From assembly GCA_035574315.1 (NCBI GenBank), contig DATLYW010000019.1, positions 1 to 64,000 of the forward strand: a stretch of 64,000 bases of DNA, in the 5' to 3' direction. Shown here piece after piece: positions 39,280 through 47,244 of the stretch. The translations under genes and the position numbers were made by a program. Numbering within the stretch: the first letter of the stretch is position 1; every line of letters begins with the position of its first letter. The notes under the pieces were generated by a model. The model saw only the letters and a list, made by a program, of their open reading frames with translations, did no database searches and was not told where the DNA came from. This stretch comes from Candidatus Zixiibacteriota bacterium. Its GTDB lineage: Bacteria > Desulfobacterota > Binatia > UBA9968.

Positions 39280-40671
39280 ATGAAGCCTGGGAATCAACGC
39301 CTCAAGGTCGGTCTCGGACTGCTGGGTTCCGGCGTCGTCGGCGAGGCCGTCCAGGATATCGTCTGGGAGCGGGAGGGCAAGTTCGGCGAGGACCTCGAGA
39401 TCGAGATCCGCAGGGTCTACACGCGGCGCCCCGAGGGAAAGAAATGGCATGCCAGCCGCCCCGAGCTTTTCACCGAGAGCGCGGAAGAGGTCATCGACGA
39501 TCCCCGGGTCGAGATCGTGGTCGAGGTGCTCGGACTGGACGATCCGTCGGCGCTGCCGCGCCACCGCGACGCCATCGTGCGCGCCTTGCGCAACGGCAAA
39601 TCCGTGGTCACTTCGGACAAGGCGGTGCTCGCCCGTTACGGCGAGGAGATCTGGTCGGAAGCGGTGCGAGCCGGCCGCCAGGTGCGCTTCGAGGCGTGCG
39701 TGGGCGGCGGCATCCCGATCATCCGCTCGCTTACCGAAAGCTTCGCCGCCGAGAGCCCGGAGGCGGTCTTCGGCATCGTCAACGGCACCTGCAACTACAT
39801 TCTCTCGCAGATGGAGAAGGGGGGGAAAACCTACGACGCGGCGCTCGCGGAGGCCCAGGTCAGGGGGTACGCCGAAACGAACCCGGAAGCGGACGTGACC
39901 GGCGCCGACGCCGAGGCGAAGCTGCTTCTCCTCGCGGCGGTCGCCTTCGGCGTCCGCATCGAGCCCGGCACGATCTGGCGCAACGGCATCGGGGACATCC
40001 ACGCCGTCGATTTCCGCTACGCCGGCAAGACCGGCGCCAGCACGATCAAGCATTTCGCCGTGGCCAGGCGCAAGGGGAACCGGCTGCAGGCATTCGTCTC
40101 TCCCGTGCTGGTGCCGCGCGAGAACCTGCTGGCCGACATCGACGGGCCGACCAACGCGATCTGCTTCAAGGGCGAGCGCAGCGGAAGCGGTCGGCGGGGG
40201 CGCGATTGCGACTATATTTTGGCCGGGCCGGGAGCCGGCGGAGGGCCCACAGCCGTGGCGGTTCTGGGAGACGTGTGCGAGCTCGCCCGCGGCGGCGGTC
40301 GGCGCTTTTGCGGCCTGCCGAGCCTCATGCCCCCGGGGGCGGTGACGCTGCAACCGGAGGAGGAGATCGACGGATCTTTTTATCTGCGCTTCGTGGTTCG
40401 CGACCGAGCGGGGATCGTCGGCGACATCGGGCAGGTTTTCGGAAAACTGGGAGTCAACATCTCCGAAATCTGGCAGCTGCGCCACAGCGCCGAAGAGCTC
40501 GAGGATCTCGCCCGCAGCCATCGCCTCGGCACGAGCGGCGGTCTTCTGCCTTTCGTCATGACGCTCGAACAGGCGACGTTGGGGCAGATGCGGCAGGCTC
40601 TGGACTTGCTCGCCGATCGCGACTATATCGCAGTTAAACCGGTCTGGTTTCCGATCTGGCGGGAGACCTGA
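39280..40671 (+). CDS. hom: Homoserine dehydrogenase with ACT domain
   Basis: 463-residue NAD(P)-dependent enzyme reducing aspartate semialdehyde to homoserine. The Rossmann segment is GLGLLGSGVVGEAV near 11-24; the homoserine region has FEACVGGGIPIIRSL near 145 and NGTCNYILSQM near 168; YAETNPEADVTGADAEAKL near 195 includes the catalytic Lys loop. An ACT domain near 375-455 (FYLRFVVRDRAGIVGDIGQVF) suggests threonine feedback. Followed 49 bases later by the ApgM-family gene. Confidence 0.96.
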   Translation: MKPGNQRLKVGLGLLGSGVVGEAVQDIVWEREGKFGEDLEIEIRRVYTRRPEGKKWHASRPELFTESAEEVIDDPRVEIVVEVLGLDDPSALPRHRDAIVRALRNGKSVVTSDKAVLARYGEEIWSEAVRAGRQVRFEACVGGGIPIIRSLTESFAAESPEAVFGIVNGTCNYILSQMEKGGKTYDAALAEAQVRGYAETNPEADVTGADAEAKLLLLAAVAFGVRIEPGTIWRNGIGDIHAVDFRYAGKTGASTIKHFAVARRKGNRLQAFVSPVLVPRENLLADIDGPTNAICFKGERSGSGRRGRDCDYILAGPGAGGGPTAVAVLGDVCELARGGGRRFCGLPSLMPPGAVTLQPEEEIDGSFYLRFVVRDRAGIVGDIGQVFGKLGVNISEIWQLRHSAEELEDLARSHRLGTSGGLLPFVMTLEQATLGQMRQALDLLADRDYIAVKPVWFPIWRET

Positions 40672-40720
40672 AAGGCGGCCCGGGGGTTCGTACTCCGGGC
40701 CCCGGCAGCACAAAAGAGCC

Positions 40721-41941
40721 GTGAAGTACATCATCCTACAGGGCGACGGCATGGCCGACTATCCGGTGGCGAGCCTCGGCGGAAAAACGCCGCTCGAGGC
40801 CGCGCGCACCCCGCGCATGGACTGGCTCGCGCGCCGGGGCGTATTCGGCATCGCCCACGTGATTCCCGAAGGTTTTCCGCCCGGAAGCGACGTGGGCAAC
40901 ATGAGCATCATGGGCTACGATCCGAGGCGCTACCACACGGGGCGCTCACCGCTGGAGGCCGCGAGCATGGGAGTGGCGCTCGGCCCGCAGGACGTGGCCT
41001 TCCGCTGCAACCTCGTCACGCTTTCCGGATGCGGCAGTGACGCCGTGATGGAGGATTTCACCGCCGGTCACATCGGCAGCGACGAGGCCGCGGAGCTGAT
41101 CGGTACGCTCGCCGCGAAGCTCGGAGGCGACGGGATCGAGTTCTTCCCCGGGGTGAGCTACCGCCATCTGATGGTCTGGCGCGGCGGCAAAAAGGACATG
41201 GAGACCACGCCGCCGCACGACATCACGGATCGTCCGGTCGCCGCCTATCTCCCGCGGGGCGACGGCGCCGACAGGCTGCTGGACCTCATGCGGGCATCCG
41301 AGCCGATCCTGGCTACGCACCCGGTGAACCGGGAGCGCGAGCGGCAGGGCCGCCGACCGGCGACGTCGATCTGGCTCTGGGGGCAAGGAAGGGCCCCGGC
41401 GCTGCCGCCGCTGCGGGAGCGTTTCGGGATCACCGGCGGCGTGATCTCGGCGGTGGACATCATCAACGGCCTCGGCTCTTACGCCGGCCTGGAACGGATC
41501 CGGGTCCCTGGAATCACCGGCTTCCTCGACACCAATTATCGGGGCAAAGGGGAATATGGAGTCCGCTCCCTGGAGAAGAACGATCTGGTCTTCATCCACG
41601 TCGAGGCGATCGACGAGGCCGGCCACATGGGCGATGCCGGAAAGAAAATCCAGGCGATCGAGGATTTCGACGAAAAGGTCGTCGGCACCGTGCTGGACGG
41701 CATGGCGGGGAGAACGGACTGGCGACTGCTGTTGATGCCCGATCACCCGACGGCGATCGCGCTCAAAACGCACGTCGCCGAGCCGGTTCCCTTCGTGCTC
41801 TTCTCCGCCGCCGCCGCTCGCGACAACGGCCCGGTGCGCTACAACGAGACGGATGCGCGCAGGACCGGAATCGTGGTCACCCAAGCGTACCGCTTGATGG
41901 AAGCGTTGATCGAAGGGAGGGAACCGTGGACCGAAACCTAG
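40721..41941 (+). CDS. ApgM-family protein (archaeal-type phosphoglycerate mutase or homoserine kinase analogue)
   Basis: 406-residue member of the alkaline-phosphatase superfamily. The N-terminus KYIILQGDGMADYP and the SDVGNMSIMGYDP Ser/metal motif near 52 are characteristic of cofactor-independent phosphoglycerate mutase ApgM; a C-terminal LMPDHPTAIALKTH holds metal ligands. In several deltaproteobacteria and clostridia this family lies beside hom and thrC and has been proposed to act as a non-orthologous homoserine kinase. Its position immediately after hom favours that reading, but the sequence alone does not decide. GTG 40721 start; overlaps glpX by 16 bases. Confidence 0.85.
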   Translation: MKYIILQGDGMADYPVASLGGKTPLEAARTPRMDWLARRGVFGIAHVIPEGFPPGSDVGNMSIMGYDPRRYHTGRSPLEAASMGVALGPQDVAFRCNLVTLSGCGSDAVMEDFTAGHIGSDEAAELIGTLAAKLGGDGIEFFPGVSYRHLMVWRGGKKDMETTPPHDITDRPVAAYLPRGDGADRLLDLMRASEPILATHPVNRERERQGRRPATSIWLWGQGRAPALPPLRERFGITGGVISAVDIINGLGSYAGLERIRVPGITGFLDTNYRGKGEYGVRSLEKNDLVFIHVEAIDEAGHMGDAGKKIQAIEDFDEKVVGTVLDGMAGRTDWRLLLMPDHPTAIALKTHVAEPVPFVLFSAAAARDNGPVRYNETDARRTGIVVTQAYRLMEALIEGREPWTET

Positions 41942-42876
41942 CTCTGGAAGCCGTTCGAGTCACCGAAGCGGCCGCTCTCAGCTGCGCCCGGCTCACGGGC
42001 CGAGGGGACGAGACGGCCGCGGACCAGGCCGCCGTCGACGCCATGCGGCGCGCCTTCGACGCCCTGGCGATCGACGGCACCGTCGTGATCGGGGAGGGGG
42101 AGCGCGACGAGGCGCCGATGCTCTACATCGGCGAAAAAGTGGGCTCGGGAGGGCCGAAGGTGGATATCGCGCTCGACCCGCTGGAAGGCACCACGATCTG
42201 CGCCACCGGAGCCCCCAACGCGCTCTCCGTGATCGCGATGGCCGACGCCGGAAACCTGCTCCATTGTCCCGACACCTACATGGAAAAGATCGCCGTGGGA
42301 CCGGCGGGCAAGGGGGTGGTGGACCTGGACAAGAGCCCGACCGAGAACCTCCACGCCCTGGCCGAAGCCAAGCGCTGCCGGGTCGAGGATCTCACGGTCA
42401 TCATCCTTTCGCGGCCGCGCCACGAGGCGATCATCCAGGAAGTGCGCAGAGCGGGGGCCCGCATCCGGCTGATCGGGGACGGGGACGTCTCCGCCGCCAT
42501 CGCCACCACCAAGCCGGAGACCGGCATCGATATGCTGCTCGGAATCGGCGGCGCGCCGGAAGGGGTTCTGGCCGCGGCGGCGCTGCGTTGCGTGGGAGGG
42601 GACATGCAGGGCAGGCTCAAGCCGCGCAACGAGGCCGAGGTCGAGCGGGCGAAGAGCATGGGCATCCGCGACATCAACCACAAATTCTCGCTCGAGGAGC
42701 TGGCCGGAGGCGACGTGATGTTCGCCGCCACCGGCGTGACCGACGGGGACTACCTGCGGGGCGTGCACTTCTTTCCCGGCGGAGCCACCACGCAGTCGGT
42801 CGTGATGCGCTCGAAAACGCGGACCGTGCGCGTGATCAACGCGACGCACTATTTCGATCACAAGCCGAACTACTAG
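41926..42876 (+). CDS. glpX: Fructose-1,6-bisphosphatase class II (GlpX)
   Basis: 316-residue class II FBPase of gluconeogenesis. It shows ALSCARLTGRGDETAADQAA near 18-38, VVIGEGERDEAPMLYIGE near 54, the metal and phosphate loop ALDPLEGTTICATGAPNA near 83, and IGGAPEGVLAAAALRCVGG near 205. The start GTG 41926 follows GAAGGGAGG and overlaps the ApgM-family gene, so the two are coupled. It may also have sedoheptulose-bisphosphatase activity. Confidence 0.96.
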   Translation: MDRNLALEAVRVTEAAALSCARLTGRGDETAADQAAVDAMRRAFDALAIDGTVVIGEGERDEAPMLYIGEKVGSGGPKVDIALDPLEGTTICATGAPNALSVIAMADAGNLLHCPDTYMEKIAVGPAGKGVVDLDKSPTENLHALAEAKRCRVEDLTVIILSRPRHEAIIQEVRRAGARIRLIGDGDVSAAIATTKPETGIDMLLGIGGAPEGVLAAAALRCVGGDMQGRLKPRNEAEVERAKSMGIRDINHKFSLEELAGGDVMFAATGVTDGDYLRGVHFFPGGATTQSVVMRSKTRTVRVINATHYFDHKPNY

Positions 42877-42898
42877 CCCGGCCGCCCGCAGCACCGAC

Positions 42899-43162
42899 GT
42901 GGCGAAGAAAAAGCCCCGAAAGAAGCACCGGCTGCGTGCCGTTTTGCTCTTCGTGCTTACCCCGTTCGTCCTCTGGGCCGCCTTCTTCTTCGGCTGGCTC
43001 TACTGGCGTGACATCCAGGCTCTCTGGAGCAACGGGCCGGCGGTGCGCTCCGGCCCGGAGGCGCGCCCGCAAGGAAACGCCCGGCGCTCGGAGAACCGGG
43101 GCCGGGAGAGCATCTCCGAGGAAGACCGTCGAAAGCTGAACGAGCTCTTGCAGAACCGCTAG
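42899..43162 (+). CDS. Small single-span membrane protein
   Basis: 87 residues beginning GTG 42899: a very basic N-terminus (KKKPRKKHRLR), one transmembrane helix at about 13-35 (AVLLFVLTPFVLWAAFFFGWLYW) and a polar tail with a final amphipathic EEDRRKLNELLQNR. The positive-inside rule puts the N-terminus in the cytoplasm. No strong ribosome site is visible, but it follows glpX by 22 bases and the composition is protein-like. Function unknown. Confidence 0.6.
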   Translation: MAKKKPRKKHRLRAVLLFVLTPFVLWAAFFFGWLYWRDIQALWSNGPAVRSGPEARPQGNARRSENRGRESISEEDRRKLNELLQNR

Positions 43163-43186
43163 GCTGCGCTCCGCCTTCGCCCCCGG

Positions 43187-43531
43187 CTAGTTCGGCGGAT
43201 CCGCCGCGGCGCGGCGCGCCAGCGCGGCGCACACGCGGCCGTCCTGGGCTCCGCCCGGGGCCGGGAACGCAGTCGCGCGCGAAGGATCGGGCGCGTCGGC
43301 GAGGCGCAAAAGCCGCAGGTCTTCGCGAAGAAGATCCTCGGAGTCATAGCCTCGAATCGGCGAGCTCTTGATCCTCCCAGGGGCGTCGTCCGGCGGCGGC
43401 GCCTCGCCTCTCCGCCGCTTTCGCCGGCGCTTCGCAGCGGCCTTTTCGTAGAGCACCGCGACGAAGCTGATCGGACAGGCGAGGGCGAGCATGAACAGAC
43501 ACCACAGGATAATGATGTCTTCGAGCAGCAT
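43187..43531 (-). CDS. Small single-span membrane protein with basic linker
   Basis: 114 residues from ATG 43531: a transmembrane helix at about 5-28 (DIIILWCLFMLALACPISFVAVLY), a strongly basic patch (KRRRKRRR), then a polar tail with PIRGYDSEDLLREDLRLLR. The combination of helix, basic patch and RGYDS recurs in the protein at 14.2-14.5 kb. The ribosome site is weak. Convergent with the preceding small membrane gene. Function unknown. Confidence 0.55.
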   Translation of the reverse strand: MLLEDIIILWCLFMLALACPISFVAVLYEKAAAKRRRKRRRGEAPPPDDAPGRIKSSPIRGYDSEDLLREDLRLLRLADAPDPSRATAFPAPGGAQDGRVCAALARRAAADPPN

Positions 43532-43717
43532 GGCGGGTCTGCCATCGGTGTGGCAAGAAGCGCGCCGCCCCGGCAAAAGCCCCGGATATCGAGAAATGCA
43601 GGCAGGGCCGTGCTGGCTGACCTCGCGGCCGCGTGCTACAAATGGTTGGCTGTTCAATTGTGATCGTCCCGCCGAAGCTCGTTGTACACCCCCCGGCGGG
43701 AATGGGGAAGGAGAGAA

Positions 43718-44644
43718 ATGGCATTCAAGATTGCCGCGGTCGACCTCGTGAGCAACACCTGCTTCCCGGCTCTCGCCGCGCAGGAGCTCGGGTTCTACCG
43801 GGCCGAAGGGCTGGATGCTCGCGTCGAGCTGGTTCCCATGCTCGGAGCGACCCGGGCCCTGCGGGAAGGAACCGCCGATGCCATGATCGCCGGCTCGGTC
43901 CACGACCTGCTCACGGAGTTCCCCTCTTGGAGGGGAGCGAAGCTGGTGGTGGCGCTGTCGCAGGGAACGCCCTGGCTCCTGGTGGTGCGCGCGAGCCTCG
44001 CGGCCGAGCGTGGCGACCTCGGAGCGCTGAAGGGGCTTCGGCTCACCGCGGCGCAGGGACCCGATCTGGCGCTGCGCCAGCTCCTGCTCGCCGGCGGCCT
44101 CGATCCGGACCGCGACCTGGAGATCGTCGAGCTGCCCGGCGCCAGGGCACGCGACGTTTCCTTCGGCGTTTTCGCCGCCCGCGCGCTCGCGGAAGGCCGG
44201 ATCGACGGCTTCTGGGCCAATGCAATGGGCAGCGAAACCGCCGTACAGCGCGGCGTGGGCAAGATCCTGGTCGATGTCCGGCGCGGCGACGATCCCGGGG
44301 AAGTCCGTCGCTTCACCTTCGCCGGGATGGCGACGACGGAGCGGCTCATCGCCGCGGAGCCCGAAAGCGTTGCCGCCGCGGTGCGCGCGGTGGTGAGGGC
44401 GCAGCGGGCGCTGCGGGCGGAGCCGGAGCTGGCCGCCGAGATCGGCCGACGGCTCTTCCCCGAGGAAGCCGCGAGGCTCATTCCCACCGTGGTCAAGCGC
44501 GACCTCCCGTTTTACGATCCGGTCATCTACGAAGAAGCGGTCGCCGCGCTCAACCGCTTCGCTTGCGCCGCGGGACAGCTGGCCGCTCCGGTCCCCTACG
44601 AGCAGGTAGTCGCAGTCCGCTATCGCCCGCTCTGGCGGGCCTGA
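43718..44644 (+). CDS. NMT1/THI5-like protein without signal peptide
   Basis: 308-residue protein with the NMT1-like type-2 binding fold: AVDLVSNTCFPALAAQELGFYRAEGL at the start, a GALKGLRLTAAQGPDLALRQ hinge, and FTFAGMATTERLI. It begins directly with the first strand at ATG 43718 (AAGGAGAG site at 43708-43715), so no export signal is present. It may be a cytoplasmic binding protein, a sensor or a THI5-like enzyme; the THI5 catalytic histidine motif was not recognised. No transporter gene is adjacent. Confidence 0.8.
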   Translation: MAFKIAAVDLVSNTCFPALAAQELGFYRAEGLDARVELVPMLGATRALREGTADAMIAGSVHDLLTEFPSWRGAKLVVALSQGTPWLLVVRASLAAERGDLGALKGLRLTAAQGPDLALRQLLLAGGLDPDRDLEIVELPGARARDVSFGVFAARALAEGRIDGFWANAMGSETAVQRGVGKILVDVRRGDDPGEVRRFTFAGMATTERLIAAEPESVAAAVRAVVRAQRALRAEPELAAEIGRRLFPEEAARLIPTVVKRDLPFYDPVIYEEAVAALNRFACAAGQLAAPVPYEQVVAVRYRPLWRA

Positions 44645-44653
44645 ACCGCAGCC

Positions 44654-45382
44654 TCAAACCGCCGCCCGCGGCTTGCTTCTCCCGAACTCCTGCAGAACGC
44701 TTTCCACCGACTCGAAATCGGCCAGCGTTCTGAGCGACGCGAAGGTCGGAAAGATCATCGGCAATCTCCCTCGGTTGAAAAGCTCGAGAGCGCGATCGGG
44801 AGCGACCCAGAGGCTTTCCGTGACTTCCGCGGGATCGGGCTCGACCGCCTGTCCTTCGGGAAGCGGCGCAACGTAGAAACGGGTGTCGAACCGCAGGGGA
44901 AAACGGCGCGGCGTTTCCCAGTGCGAGAAATAGACCATCCGACCGAGATCGCAGAACAGCTCCTCTTCGCGGAGAAGCTGGTGGAACTGGACTTTCCCGG
45001 CGAGCAAGGCCGGGCGCCGCGCTGCCAGGCGCCCCAGGGTTTCGACCGCGGGCGGACCTCCGTCCGCCGCCGCGGCGAGCAGCACTCCCGCCTCCTCGTA
45101 CAGCTCTCGCGCCGCGGCGATCCAGTGTCCGAGGGCGGAACGCGGCTTTAAATGCGCGCCGAGGATTTGCCGGGCTCCGGCGGCGTCCAAGCCGCGGCAG
45201 CGGTCGATCATCGCCGTGCTGCAGTCCTCCGCGCGGACGTTGCCGCCGGGAAAAACGTACATCCCGCCGAGAAAGCCCATCTCCTCGGGCCGCCGTGTGA
45301 GAAGGACCTCGAACGCCTGCCGGCCCGCCGGGCGGAGCAGGATGATCGTCGAGGCGGGCCTGGCCGTCGTCTCGGGTCTCAT
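44654..45382 (-). CDS. Nudix hydrolase (NUDT19/CoA-diphosphatase-like)
   Basis: 242-residue Nudix protein in which the box is split by an insertion: the GGMYVFPGG part near 55-63 and the AARELYEEAGVLL part near 100-112 are about 40 residues apart, as in NUDT19/RP2-type acyl-CoA or nucleotide hydrolases. The C-terminus has TPRRFPLRFDTRFYVAPLP, common to that group. The ATG at 45382 overlaps the stop of the TANGO2-like gene (ATGA), so the two are coupled. Confidence 0.88.
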   Translation of the reverse strand: MRPETTARPASTIILLRPAGRQAFEVLLTRRPEEMGFLGGMYVFPGGNVRAEDCSTAMIDRCRGLDAAGARQILGAHLKPRSALGHWIAAARELYEEAGVLLAAAADGGPPAVETLGRLAARRPALLAGKVQFHQLLREEELFCDLGRMVYFSHWETPRRFPLRFDTRFYVAPLPEGQAVEPDPAEVTESLWVAPDRALELFNRGRLPMIFPTFASLRTLADFESVESVLQEFGRSKPRAAV

Positions 45383-46146
45383 TCGACCCTGAGAGCCGGA
45401 GCCTCGGTGAAGCCGTTCCGGCACGGCGGCCCAGGACAATAGAACGTGCGCAGCTCGCCCGCTCGCGCGGCGAAGAGGACGATGCTCGAAGAGACCGTCC
45501 CCGACGCCTCGCCGTGAGCGCACACGGCATCGGCGGGAGCGGCGTCTTCGGCCGGGCCGTCGTGCTCGCGCAGCGCCCGATGCAACCCGCCCACGATCTC
45601 GGGGATCGAGCGCGCGCCCTCTCTCAGGCGGGGAAGCAGCTCCTCGAACAGCGCTCGCGCGCGCTCGACCTTGCCCCGCCCGGCGGCCTCGTCCGCGCGG
45701 TTGCTGAACAGGTGCAGCCCCTCGGTCAGCTCGACCGCGCGGATGGTATCCCGGTCGTTGCACGCCGTCCAGGCCTGGTCGCGGTCGGCCCAAACGAGCA
45801 CGAAGGGACGGTAATGGAAGCGCTCGTGGCCGGGGAGGGCGGCCCGCGCTTCGCCGGCGCTCCGCAGCCGCAACAGCTCCAGACAGAGAAGGCCGCGCGA
45901 GCGGGCGTCACCGTCGTCTGCGGCCGCCTGCTGCTCGCGCCGATTCAGGATTCCCGCCACCAGGCCGTGGCTGTTCGCCCCGAGCCAGGTTCCCCCGGCG
46001 CGCAAGTCGACGCCGGCAACCACCGCCGGGTACGTCCCGAGCGTCGCCGGGGGGCTCGAAGGACGATCGTAGCGTTCATCGCGGTTCGCGGCGACGATCA
46101 GGGGAAACTCGGAGGAGATCCGGTAGTAGAGCGCGAGCGTGCACAC
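45379..46146 (-). CDS. NRDE/TANGO2-family protein
   Basis: 255-residue protein starting MCTLALYYRI and containing the diagnostic VAANRDERYDRPS near residues 18-30, which defines the NRDE (Ser/Thr-rich T10, TANGO2) family. The second-position Cys is typical and suggests Ntn-hydrolase-like processing, though biochemical function is not established; TANGO2 has been linked to haem and lipid/acyl-CoA handling. Its coupled neighbour is a NUDT19-like Nudix enzyme, which would fit CoA-related work. Divergent from the MoxR operon. Confidence 0.88.
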   Translation of the reverse strand: MCTLALYYRISSEFPLIVAANRDERYDRPSSPPATLGTYPAVVAGVDLRAGGTWLGANSHGLVAGILNRREQQAAADDGDARSRGLLCLELLRLRSAGEARAALPGHERFHYRPFVLVWADRDQAWTACNDRDTIRAVELTEGLHLFSNRADEAAGRGKVERARALFEELLPRLREGARSIPEIVGGLHRALREHDGPAEDAAPADAVCAHGEASGTVSSSIVLFAARAGELRTFYCPGPPCRNGFTEAPALRVE

Positions 46147-46206
46147 GAGTCGTATTATTCATCTACCGGAACCCCGGCTGCGGCGCAACGCCGCGGCCCC
46201 CGCGCG

Positions 46207-46235
46207 TTGATTGCCGCTCCTCCCCGTATTATGGT
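46207..46235 (+). promoter_or_regulatory. Candidate promoter of the MoxR-CoxE-miaB operon
   Basis: TTGATT (46207-46212), 17-base spacer, TATGGT (46230-46235), 27 bases before the start codon at 46263. Confidence 0.45.
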
Positions 46236-46262
46236 ACTTTGAGCGACTCGCGAGGAGACCGC

Positions 46263-47222
46263 ATGTTTCGATCGGTTGACGACGTCATTTCGCGCCTGGG
46301 AAGCCAGGGCTACATCTGCAGCAAGAACGTGGCGACCGTGGTCTACCTCGGCGCCAGCCTGCGGAAACCCATTCTCGTCGAAGGACCGGCCGGCGTCGGC
46401 AAGACCGAGCTGGGCAAGGTCATGGCGCGCGCCCTCGACCTTGAGCTGATCCGGCTGCAGTGCTACGAGGGTCTCGACGAGGCCAAGGCGCTCTACGAGT
46501 GGGAATACGCGAAGCAGCTTCTCTACACCCAGATGCTCAAGGACAAGATCGGCGAGATCGTCGGCGAGGCGCGCACGCTGCAGCAGGCGGTCGACTGCAT
46601 CGCCCGGCAGGACGGCGTGTTTTTCTCGGATCGCTTCCTGCTGCCGCGGCCGCTGCTGCGCGCGATCCGCGCCGACGACCCGGCGGTGCTCCTGATCGAC
46701 GAGGTCGACAAGTCCGACGCCGAGTTCGAGGCCTTTCTCCTCGAGGTCCTGAGCGATTTTCAGATCACGGTTCCGGAGATCGGCACGATCAAGGCCCGCC
46801 ACCAGCCTCTGGTCGTGCTCACGAGCAACAACACGCGGGAGATGTCGGACGCCCTCAAGCGACGCTGCCTTCATCTCTACATCGACTTCCCGGACGCCGC
46901 GCGCGAGGCGGAGATCGTCAAGCTCAAGGTGCCGGAGGCGTCGGAGCGGCTGGCGCAGGAAGTCGTCCAGCTGATCCAGCGCGTGCGCAAGCTCGACCTC
47001 AAGAAAACGCCGAGCATCAGCGAGACCCTCGACTGGGTCAAGGCGCTGACGCTGCTCAACGTCGAGCGCCTCGACCACGCGCTGGTCGCGGATACGCTTT
47101 CCGCCCTGGTCAAGCACGAAGCCGACGTCCGCAAGGCTCAGGCCGAGCTCCAGAGCTACCTCGCGGAGCGCCGGGCGGCTGCCGGAGCGGCGGCGTCCCG
47201 CGACAAGGACCACCTGCACTGA
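46263..47222 (+). CDS. MoxR-type AAA+ ATPase
   Basis: 319-residue MoxR ATPase. Walker A GPAGVGKTE is at 41-49, Walker B VLLIDEVDKSD near 142-152, with sensor-1 LTSNNTREMSDALKRRC near 188. MoxR proteins partner with VWA proteins to insert metals or mature enzymes. ATG 46263 follows GAGGAGA (46252-46258). The next gene is such a VWA partner. In carbon-monoxide-dehydrogenase clusters the pair is CoxD/CoxE and matures molybdenum hydroxylases; a lone hydroxylase subunit is present at 25 kb, but a link is speculative. Confidence 0.93.
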   Translation: MFRSVDDVISRLGSQGYICSKNVATVVYLGASLRKPILVEGPAGVGKTELGKVMARALDLELIRLQCYEGLDEAKALYEWEYAKQLLYTQMLKDKIGEIVGEARTLQQAVDCIARQDGVFFSDRFLLPRPLLRAIRADDPAVLLIDEVDKSDAEFEAFLLEVLSDFQITVPEIGTIKARHQPLVVLTSNNTREMSDALKRRCLHLYIDFPDAAREAEIVKLKVPEASERLAQEVVQLIQRVRKLDLKKTPSISETLDWVKALTLLNVERLDHALVADTLSALVKHEADVRKAQAELQSYLAERRAAAGAAASRDKDHLH

Positions 47223-47244
47223 CTCCTTCCGCTCCGAGCGCTCC

